17,297 nucleotides of DNA, from NCBI GenBank assembly GCA_002354005.1, contig DEKS01000103.1, forward strand, positions 1 to 17,297, given 5' to 3'. The DNA comes from Bacteroidales bacterium UBA2716 (GTDB taxonomy: Bacteria; Bacteroidota; Bacteroidia; Bacteroidales; UBA932). The stretch's first letter is position 1; each line of letters opens with the position of its first letter. The translations under genes were made by a program, and so were the position numbers. Shown here one piece after another: positions 7,381-12,650 of the stretch. The notes beneath the pieces are model-generated. The model was not told the DNA's origin. It searched no databases and was given only the letters and a program-made list of their open reading frames with translations.

Positions 7381-8298
7381 CTATTTGCCTTTTTTGAAAT
7401 AAACAGCCCAGCGTTCTTTGTCCAAATCCGGGATGTGAAGCCTCAGCCCCATTTCCACGACATTCCCGAAAGCGTCGTTCAGTGCAGAGCCGTAGTAACG
7501 CAGGGTGGTGCTCTGCTTGATGTATGATTTTAGGATGGGAGGCAGGTACAGTTTCCTTTGGAGGAGGGCCGAATGCAGGGCACGGAAATCGGACTGGAAG
7601 TCGTCAGAGTTCAGGATGCTCTCCGCGTCGGCGGCGGGCGGAACCGGATACTGCGAGAAAGGCGTAATCTCTTTTTTGTCGTCGCTGCAATGCTTTTCCA
7701 TGAAGGCAGTAAGGAGCGAGAATGCCTCCTGGGGATAGTCCGGATAAAAGGTTACCTTTCCAAAGACATCGCTCATCCCGCCTTCCCTGGCCATTATGCA
7801 GATGCCCTTGAAAAGACAGTCCAGCACAAAGACGCTCTTGCGGGCCGAGTCGGTCCGCTGATGCCCCGGCGCAATAAACGAGCGGCTCAGTTCCATGGTG
7901 TGCGGCATCTGCCCTTTCATGAAACTTTCCGTAAAGCGGAAGATATGGGCCGACGGGATGAGGGGCTGGCCGGCGGCATCGGTCTTGACATCGTTGCCGT
8001 ACACGAAACGATACCCGCCGGCGATGCATTCATTGCGCTCGTCCCACACCACCAGCTGCTTGAACTGGAAGGAGGGGTCCGTATCCCACTGCTCCAGGTC
8101 ACAGCCCTTCCCGCTGCCGCCTCCGCCTTTCCGGAAAGCAATTTCCCGGAGCCGTCCGATTTCCCGGAGGACATGGGGAAAGGAGGAATCCAGACAAAAA
8201 ACCTTGATGTCTCCGTGAGATGCCCCGCTCAGTTCCCCGGCCTGCGCCAGTTCCTGTTTCAGGAGGGCTGTATCCACTGGAGCAATGATATTTTCCAT
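7381..8298 (-). CDS. GNAT/hemolysin-like N-acyltransferase (OlsB/GlsB-like)
   Basis: A 305-residue protein of the acetyltransferase group often labelled 'hemolysin', related in layout to OlsB and to GlsB, the N-acyltransferase of Bacteroides glycine-lipid synthesis. Supporting segments are LREIAFRKGGGGSGKG (about 50-65), the YRFVYGND strand, and MELSRSFIAPGHQRTDS, which is typical of these long-chain N-acyltransferases. Members transfer a 3-hydroxy fatty acyl chain from acyl carrier protein to the amino group of an amino acid. No export signal is visible. It is the first gene of a two-gene unit with GH3; the partner O-acyltransferase (GlsA/OlsA type) is not in this window. The family is likely; the GlsB-type function is inference. 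Confidence 0.72.
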   Translation of the reverse strand: MENIIAPVDTALLKQELAQAGELSGASHGDIKVFCLDSSFPHVLREIGRLREIAFRKGGGGSGKGCDLEQWDTDPSFQFKQLVVWDERNECIAGGYRFVYGNDVKTDAAGQPLIPSAHIFRFTESFMKGQMPHTMELSRSFIAPGHQRTDSARKSVFVLDCLFKGICIMAREGGMSDVFGKVTFYPDYPQEAFSLLTAFMEKHCSDDKKEITPFSQYPVPPAADAESILNSDDFQSDFRALHSALLQRKLYLPPILKSYIKQSTTLRYYGSALNDAFGNVVEMGLRLHIPDLDKERWAVYFKKGK

Positions 8299-8318
8299 AC
8301 GTATCTGTTTAATAATGT

Positions 8319-8349
8319 CAAAATTACAGAAATTATGCAGAAAAGCAAA
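8319..8349 (-). promoter_or_regulatory. Promoter of the GNAT-GH3 operon
   Basis: On the minus strand TTTG (8346-8349) and TAATTTTG (8319-8326) are separated by exactly 19 bp. This is the full Bacteroidota -33/-7 promoter, with the ATG 20 bp further on. It is the best complete promoter in the window. Confidence 0.75.
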
Positions 8350-8391
8350 AACGGAATGGCCCCGATGTGCGTGTGTTCTTCAAATCTTTTG

Positions 8392-8399
8392 TAACTTTG
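8392..8399 (+). promoter_or_regulatory. -7 promoter element of rpiB-truB
   Basis: TAACTTTG matches TAnnTTTG and ends 19 bp before the rpiB ATG. It is divergent from the GNAT-GH3 promoter; the two share a 120-bp intergenic region. A -33 box is not clear. Confidence 0.65.
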
Positions 8400-8418
8400 T
8401 GCAAATTTATATCCAATT

Positions 8419-8850
8419 ATGAAGATAGGCATTTGCAATGACCACGCAGGCGTGGAGTACAAGTTTAAACTCGTCAAGATGCTGCAGAAGCGCGGCATCG
8501 AGGTAGTGAATTTTGGCACGGACACCACAGACAGCGTGGACTATCCGGACTTTGCCCATAAGCTGGCCTATGCCGTGGAAAACGGCGAGGTGGACCTGGG
8601 AATCGCCCTTTGCGGCACGGGCAACGGCATGGCCATGACCCTGAACAAGCACCAGGGCATCCGCGCCGGCCTGGCCTGGGGCACCGCCATCGGCCATCTG
8701 GTGGCACAGCACAACAACGCCAACGTGCTGGTGCTGCCGGCCCGCTTCATCAGCTACCGCCTGGCATCGGCCATCGTGCGCGAATGGCTGGACACCCCGT
8801 TCGAGGGCGGCCGGCACCAGAAGCGCATCGACAAGATGCCCGTTAAATGA
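8419..8850 (+). CDS. rpiB: Ribose-5-phosphate isomerase B
   Basis: A 143-residue enzyme of the RpiB/LacA/LacB family, which interconverts ribose 5-phosphate and ribulose 5-phosphate in the pentose phosphate pathway. Key segments are NDHAG (7-11), CGTGNGM (65-71) with the catalytic Cys65, HNNANVL (98-104) and the phosphate-binding tail GGRHQKRI (130-137). Length is typical and the protein is cytoplasmic. The residue before DHAG is N where S is usual, a mild variation. The stop overlaps the truB start as ATGA (8847-8850), so translation of the two is likely coupled. Confidence 0.93.
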   Translation: MKIGICNDHAGVEYKFKLVKMLQKRGIEVVNFGTDTTDSVDYPDFAHKLAYAVENGEVDLGIALCGTGNGMAMTLNKHQGIRAGLAWGTAIGHLVAQHNNANVLVLPARFISYRLASAIVREWLDTPFEGGRHQKRIDKMPVK

Positions 8851-9779
8851 GTTTCTCCCGTGACATTGCCGACTATCCGGAAGGCATTGTGCTGGCGGTA
8901 GACAAGCCCTACCGCTGGACCTCGGCCGACGTCATCCGCAAGCTCAAGTATGCCGCCATCAAGCACTTCGGGAAGAAGAACCTGAAGGTGGGACATGCGG
9001 GTACGCTGGATCCGCTGGCAACGGGGGTGCTGCTGGTTTGCATCGGCAATGCCTGCAAACGGGCGCAGGAGCTGCAGGACCACGACAAAGAGTACATTGC
9101 GCGCATCCGCTTTGGCGCCACCACCCCGTCGTACGACCTGGAGAAGGAGGTGGACCGCCGGTTCCCGTTTTCGCACATTACGGCCGATGCCGTTCGCGCC
9201 GCCCTTCCCGCCTTCCTGGGCGAGCAGGAGCAGGTGGCCCCGCTGTTCAGCGCCAAAAGTGTGGACGGGGTCCGGGCCTATGAACTGGCCCGCAAACTGT
9301 ACCGTGCCGGCAAGACGGAGGCCATCGACGCCGCCGCCCTGGAAACCCTCCACCGTAACCGTATCACTATCAGCGAGTTGGAGCTGCTCGATTTCACAGA
9401 GGATGGCATAGGGGTATCTGAACCCATGGCCGCCCTCGGCCGTGTAAGAGGGAGGGGCCCAGAGCCGTGCGCAGCACGCCGCGAATGGGAGGGGTCGCGA
9501 AGCGACGGTTCAGATACCCCTATGCCATCCTCAAACAATTCCGCATCGTCCCGCATCCACTTGGCAGATACATCCGCGCTGGGGCTGCCGGAGGCCACCA
9601 TCCGCATCGCGTGCTCCAAGGGCACGTACATCCGCGCCTTCGCCCGCGACCTGGGAGAGACGCTGGGATCCGGAGCGCACCTGAGCGGGCTCATCCGCTC
9701 CCGGAGCGGAGAGTATCGCATCGAATCGGCCCTGTCTATTGAAGATTCCTTAAAATTATTCTCTCCCCCGCAGGACTGA
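8847..9779 (+). CDS. truB: tRNA pseudouridine synthase B with palindromic insertion
   Basis: TruB makes pseudouridine 55 in the T loop of tRNAs. The catalytic motif GHAGTLDPLATGVL contains Asp55, and CSKGTYIRAFARDLGE and GAHLSGLIR mark the rest of the catalytic domain. At 310 residues it is longer than usual Bacteroidota TruB, which is nearer 230-250 residues. The extra length is largely explained by residues 185-229, which lie between ISELELLDF and the ATIRIACSKGTYIR strand and are encoded by a 134-bp palindromic element. The frame stays open through the element, and the domain on both sides looks intact, so the protein is probably functional with a surface loop. It is co-transcribed with rpiB. 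No other frameshift or lost key residue is visible. Confidence 0.92.
   Translation: MSFSRDIADYPEGIVLAVDKPYRWTSADVIRKLKYAAIKHFGKKNLKVGHAGTLDPLATGVLLVCIGNACKRAQELQDHDKEYIARIRFGATTPSYDLEKEVDRRFPFSHITADAVRAALPAFLGEQEQVAPLFSAKSVDGVRAYELARKLYRAGKTEAIDAAALETLHRNRITISELELLDFTEDGIGVSEPMAALGRVRGRGPEPCAARREWEGSRSDGSDTPMPSSNNSASSRIHLADTSALGLPEATIRIACSKGTYIRAFARDLGETLGSGAHLSGLIRSRSGEYRIESALSIEDSLKLFSPPQD
9399..9532. repeat. 134-bp palindromic element inside truB
   Basis: GAGGATGGCATAGGGGTATC (then TGAACC; 9399-9424) is the exact reverse complement of 9507-9532, a perfect 26-bp inverted repeat. The interior holds three smaller hairpins: GGCCG/CGGCC near 9429-9442, CGTGC/GCACG around GCA near 9467, and GTCGC/GCGAC around GAA at 9494-9506. 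It is translated in truB as EDGIGVSEP...GSDTPMPSS. The arms are phased so that the minus strand yields the same two end peptides. No target-site duplication is obvious and no transposase is encoded, so any movement would depend on outside enzymes. Confidence 0.85.
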
Positions 9780-9792
9780 ATCATTATTTTCT

Positions 9793-9800
9793 TATCTTTG
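9793..9800 (+). promoter_or_regulatory. -7 promoter element for the 9819-12389 genes
   Basis: TATCTTTG matches the -7 consensus and ends 18 bp before the ATG at 9819. A TTG inside it (9798) is in frame with the first small gene but cannot be the start if this promoter is used. It would drive both orphan genes and, through overlaps, the NlpC/P60 and epimerase genes. Confidence 0.65.
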
Positions 9801-9818
9801 CAGAAAGATGTTCGCTTG

Positions 9819-9992
9819 ATGAACGATAAGAATAATAACAACTTACTTATGTCTCCTTCCGCATCCTACGGCAGGAAGGTCAGGCTTGGGGATATTGTTC
9901 CCATTCCCATGGAAAATGCCGGAGAAAAACTTCGTTCCATGGGGTATATTTCGCACGAAGAACTGGTAGAACACCTTTCAAAGTTTATGTAA
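9819..9992 (+). CDS. Small AT-rich orphan protein, 57 residues
   Basis: I do not recognise this gene. It encodes 57 residues starting MNDKNNNNLLMSPSASYGRK and ending in HEELVEHLSKFM, with an Asn-rich start and a predicted helical C-terminus. There is no signal peptide or membrane segment. The ATG at 9819 is chosen over the TTG at 9798 because the latter overlaps the promoter. The stop is immediately followed by the next start (TAAATG), so the two genes are a pair. Base composition is clearly more AT-rich than rpiB-truB and the NlpC gene on either side. A small gene directly before a gene of about 110 residues is the layout of an antitoxin-toxin pair, but no antitoxin motif is seen. Confidence 0.6.
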   Translation: MNDKNNNNLLMSPSASYGRKVRLGDIVPIPMENAGEKLRSMGYISHEELVEHLSKFM

Positions 9993-10322
9993 ATGAATTT
10001 TCCATTGACACCAGAAGGGATTACGTTGATATATTCAACGCGTGTGATTGAGGAGATTGACCGTGTCATTGACAATAATCTTGACAATCTTCAATTACTT
10101 GCTCTCTTTATATCCAGATTGCTCAAGGGTTTACAAAACCTTTGTAACGATAATCTGGAAATTAACTCCTCCTGGGGAGAACATTTTTTTGAGATTGAAG
10201 ACATTGCAAAAGTCTATTTCGGGATAATTATTGACCCTGGTTCCAATGAAAAATTCATTACCGTGGATACCATCCAGTGGACATTTGCTACAAGTCGTTT
10301 TTTCTCCGGATTTGAACAATGA
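9993..10322 (+). CDS. AT-rich orphan protein, 109 residues
   Basis: Function unknown. The protein is 109 residues, with a helical N-terminal half (STRVIEEIDRVIDNN, then LQLLALFISRLLKGLQNL) and a beta-rich second half (GEHFFEIEDIAKVYFGIIID ... FITVDTIQWTF). This helix-then-sheet order, with a short acidic 'FEIED' before a 'KVYF' strand, is loosely like RelE/ParE-type toxins, but the key basic catalytic residues are not evident and the resemblance may be accidental. It starts right after the stop of the 57-residue gene, and its TGA overlaps the ATG of the NlpC gene (ATGA, 10319-10322). The composition is AT-rich, suggesting that the pair was acquired later than its neighbours. Confidence 0.6.
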   Translation: MNFPLTPEGITLIYSTRVIEEIDRVIDNNLDNLQLLALFISRLLKGLQNLCNDNLEINSSWGEHFFEIEDIAKVYFGIIIDPGSNEKFITVDTIQWTFATSRFFSGFEQ

Positions 10323-11266
10323 AAAAGTTATTCATTTCAGTTAGTCTCATACTTATCGGGCTAAGCGCCCTTGCGCAAGAGTGGGGCGTAGTAAATATTT
10401 CCGTGTGCAACCTGCGCGACACGCCCACCTACAGCGCAGAAATGGTGTCGCAGGCCCTTCTGGGCACGCCCGTGCACATCCTGCAGACGGGCGGCAGCTA
10501 CAACTGGCCGCAGGTACAAACGCCGGACACCTACACCGGCTGGGTACACAAGGACGCCATCACCGTGATGGATTACGCGGCCTATCATGCCTGGAACGTG
10601 GCCCCCAAGGTGGTGGTGACGGCCCTCACCGGCATCGTCCATAAAGAGGCCTCCAGACAGTCGGCCACCGTTTCGGACGTAGTGGCCGGGGACATGCTCC
10701 GCTACCTTGGCAAACGCGGCAACTACTTCAAGGTGGCCTTCCCGGACGGCCGCACAGGCTACCTTTCCCGCAAGCTCGCCAAGGAGGAGGACGACTGGCG
10801 CCAGGGCATCAGCCTCTCGCCGGAAGCCATTCTGGAAACTGCCCAGAGCATGCTGGGCTTCCCCTACCTCTGGGCCGGCATGTCGCCCAAGGGCATGGAC
10901 TGCAGCGGCTTTGTGCGCACGGTCCTGTTCATGCACGATCTCATCCTCCCACGCGACGCCGGTCCGCAAAGCAAAGTAGGTGAGCGCATTACGGACATGA
11001 CCCAGCTCCAGCCGGCAGACCTGGTGTTCTTTGGCAGGTGGAAAGAGGACGGCACCGCCGGCATCAGCCACGTAGGCTTCTACCTGGGCGGCGGGCGCTT
11101 CATCCACTCGCTGGGCCTGGTAAAAATCGGCAGTTTTGTGCCGCAGGACGCCTGTTACGATGCCTATAACACAGGCCGATACCTCTTTGGCACGCGTTTC
11201 CTGCCGTATATCGGCACGGATCCCCAGATTCAAACGACGCTTAGCAATCCCTATTATGCAGAATAG
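10319..11266 (+). CDS. Exported SH3-NlpC/P60 gamma-D-Glu-diamino acid endopeptidase
   Basis: A 315-residue exported cell-wall peptidase. Residues 1-20 are a signal peptide ending ALAQ. Two bacterial SH3 segments follow (about 21-80 and 95-155; the second contains LRYLGKRGNYFKVAFPDGRT). The NlpC/P60 domain covers about 165-305, with the catalytic Cys195 in MDCSGFVRT, His251 in ISHVGFYLGGG and His263 in FIHS. The layout is that of YkfC-type enzymes, which cut gamma-D-Glu-diaminopimelate bonds in muropeptides that have a free N-terminal L-Ala, releasing L-Ala-D-Glu. The neighbouring epimerase acts on exactly that dipeptide. The gene overlaps the upstream orphan gene by 4 bp and the epimerase start by 11 bp. 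The domain call is firm; the specificity is inferred. Confidence 0.9.
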   Translation: MKKLFISVSLILIGLSALAQEWGVVNISVCNLRDTPTYSAEMVSQALLGTPVHILQTGGSYNWPQVQTPDTYTGWVHKDAITVMDYAAYHAWNVAPKVVVTALTGIVHKEASRQSATVSDVVAGDMLRYLGKRGNYFKVAFPDGRTGYLSRKLAKEEDDWRQGISLSPEAILETAQSMLGFPYLWAGMSPKGMDCSGFVRTVLFMHDLILPRDAGPQSKVGERITDMTQLQPADLVFFGRWKEDGTAGISHVGFYLGGGRFIHSLGLVKIGSFVPQDACYDAYNTGRYLFGTRFLPYIGTDPQIQTTLSNPYYAE

Positions 11267-12389
11267 ACGCGATTTCCTCAAAACATCTGCCCTGGCAGCG
11301 GCCGGCATGGCGCTGGTGGGCTGCACCGGCGGTCCCGAGCGCTTCAACATTGTCAAGGGCGATGGCCGCATGCACCTGAAATTCTTCCCGTACGAGCTTG
11401 AACTCACGCACACCTTCACGGTGGCATCGTACAGCCGCAAAACCACGCCGGACGTGCAGGTTGAAATTGAGTATGAGGGTGTTACGGGATACGGAGAAGC
11501 ATCCATGCCGCCCTACCTGGGGCAGTCGGTGGCCTCCGTGACGGCCTTCCTGGAGAAGGTGGACCTCTCGCAGTTCACAGACCCGTTCCAGCTTGAGGAC
11601 ATCCTTGCCTATGTAGACAGCCTGTCGGAGGGCGATTCCGCCGCCAAAGCGGCCGTGGACATTGCCCTGCACGACCTTGTGGGCAAGCTCATGGGACAGC
11701 CCTGGTACCGCATCTGGGGCCTGGACCCGGCCAAGGCGCCATCGACCACCTATACCATCGGCATCGACACGGCCGATGTAGTGCGCGAAAAAACGCTGGA
11801 GGCCGCCGGGCGCTTCAATATCCTGAAGGTGAAGGTGGGCCTGGACACGGACGAGGAAATGATTCGCACCATCCGTTCTGTCACCGACGTGCCGCTGGCG
11901 GTGGATGCCAACCAAGGCTGGAAAGACCGTTCCAAGGCCCTGGACGAGATTCATTGGCTGGCGGAACAAGGCATCGTGATGGTAGAGCAGCCCATGCCCG
12001 TGACGCAGCTGGACGACATTGCCTGGCTCACCGAGCGCAGTCCCCTCCCCATCTTTGCCGATGAAAGCATCCAGCGCCTCAAGGACATCCCGGGTCTGGT
12101 GGGTGCCTTCTCCGGCATCAACATCAAACTGATGAAGTGCACGGGCATGCGCGAGGCCTGGAAGATGGTTTCCACCGCCCGCGCCCTGGGCATGAAAGTG
12201 ATGGTGGGCTGCATGACGGAAACCTCCTGCGCCGTCTCCGCCGCCGCCCAGCTCTCCCCCGCCGTGGACTTCGCCGACCTGGACGGCAACCTCCTCATCT
12301 CCAACGACCGCTTCAGCGGCGTTCGCGTAGTGGACGGCAAGCTCACCCTGCCCGCCGATCCCGGCATTGGCGTAACCCTTGTAAAGTAA
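11256..12389 (+). CDS. Lipoprotein L-Ala-D/L-Glu (dipeptide) epimerase
   Basis: A 377-residue enolase-superfamily enzyme of the muconate-lactonising/dipeptide epimerase group. It would convert L-Ala-D-Glu from peptidoglycan to L-Ala-L-Glu. The catalytic set is complete: KVK (191-193), metal ligands Asp217 in VDANQGW, Glu244 in MVEQPMP and Asp269 in FADES, and the second-side Lys291 in INIKLMKCTG. The N-terminus has a twin-arginine motif RRDFLKT (4-10) followed by a lipobox ending VGC, Cys23, so the protein seems to be exported folded and lipid-anchored, unlike the cytosolic E. coli and Bacillus enzymes. The ATG at 11256 gives this signal and overlaps the NlpC gene by 11 bp; upstream in-frame starts would only extend into that gene. 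It is the last gene of the unit. Confidence 0.9.
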   Translation: MQNRRDFLKTSALAAAGMALVGCTGGPERFNIVKGDGRMHLKFFPYELELTHTFTVASYSRKTTPDVQVEIEYEGVTGYGEASMPPYLGQSVASVTAFLEKVDLSQFTDPFQLEDILAYVDSLSEGDSAAKAAVDIALHDLVGKLMGQPWYRIWGLDPAKAPSTTYTIGIDTADVVREKTLEAAGRFNILKVKVGLDTDEEMIRTIRSVTDVPLAVDANQGWKDRSKALDEIHWLAEQGIVMVEQPMPVTQLDDIAWLTERSPLPIFADESIQRLKDIPGLVGAFSGINIKLMKCTGMREAWKMVSTARALGMKVMVGCMTETSCAVSAAAQLSPAVDFADLDGNLLISNDRFSGVRVVDGKLTLPADPGIGVTLVK

Positions 12390-12408
12390 ATATTTTTTAC
12401 TAACTTTG
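12378..12408 (+). promoter_or_regulatory. Promoter of tRNA-Ser
   Basis: CTTG (12378-12381) and TAACTTTG (12401-12408) are 19 bp apart, a good -33/-7 pair, with the tRNA beginning 14 bp later. The -33 box falls inside the last codons of the epimerase gene. Confidence 0.6.
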
Positions 12409-12421
12409 CAGTCCACTTCCC

Positions 12422-12508
12422 GGTGAGTTGTCCGAGTGGTTGAAGGAGCCTGCCTCGAAAACAGGTTTGCGTGCGAGCGCAACGGGGGTTCGAATCCCTC
12501 ACTCACCG
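12422..12508 (+). tRNA. tRNA-Ser (anticodon CGA)
   Basis: A class II tRNA of 87 nt. Acceptor GGTGAGT pairs with ACTCACC (7 bp) and the discriminator is G at 12508. The D stem is TCC/GGA, and the anticodon loop CTCGAAA holds CGA at 12456-12458, reading UCG. The long variable arm TTGCG/CGCAA marks a serine tRNA. The T arm is GGGGG-TTCGAAT-CCCTC with one G-U pair. CCA is not encoded. The last anticodon-stem pair (31-39) is a C-A mismatch. Confidence 0.95.
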
Positions 12509-12520
12509 CAATAAGGTAGC

Positions 12521-12557
12521 AAAAAACTGCGTCAAGCTTGCTTGAACGCAGTTTTTT
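12521..12557. terminator. Bidirectional intrinsic terminator
   Basis: AAAAAACTGCGT pairs with ACGCAGTTTTTT (12 bp), and CAAG/CTTG continues the stem after a one-base bulge, with a CTTG loop. The A-run and T-run on opposite sides make it a terminator in both directions. On the plus strand it ends the tRNA and epimerase transcripts; on the minus strand it ends the uvrA transcript and contains the stop of the small lipoprotein frame. Confidence 0.85.
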
Positions 12558-12636
12558 GATGGCTTGCCTCCTTGCAGGAAACCAGCGCGCAGCCCGCCAG
12601 AAGCGCAGCCATGAGGGTCTTGAAAACTTTATGCAT
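12532..12636 (-). CDS. Tiny lipoprotein-like reading frame, 34 residues
   Basis: The 34-codon frame starts with the ATG at 12636, 14 bp after the uvrA stop, and reads MHKVFKTLMAALLAGCALVS then CKEASHQKTAFKQA. It has a basic start, a hydrophobic core and lipobox cysteines at 16 (LLAGC) and 21 (ALVSC), so it looks like a complete lipoprotein signal with a 13-residue tail. Its last codons and TGA lie inside the terminator stem. It could be a very small entericidin-like lipoprotein, or the 5' end of a larger lipoprotein gene cut off when the terminator and tRNA came to lie here. No clear own promoter is seen, so it would be read from uvrA. No function can be assigned. Confidence 0.45.
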   Translation of the reverse strand: MHKVFKTLMAALLAGCALVSCKEASHQKTAFKQA

Positions 12637-12650
12637 ACGAATCAACATTG

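Noticed and set aside
9278..9841. A 187-codon minus-strand frame through the truB insertion
   Set aside because: It is open only because the palindrome is readable on both strands; outside the element it is antisense to conserved truB sequence.
11241..12506. A 421-codon open frame on the minus strand
   Set aside because: It is antisense to the epimerase and to the tRNA gene, so it cannot be a real protein gene.
12422..12508. The tRNA-Ser gene as an attachment site for an integrated element
   Set aside because: No integrase, no repeated tRNA 3' end and no island-like gene content is seen nearby.
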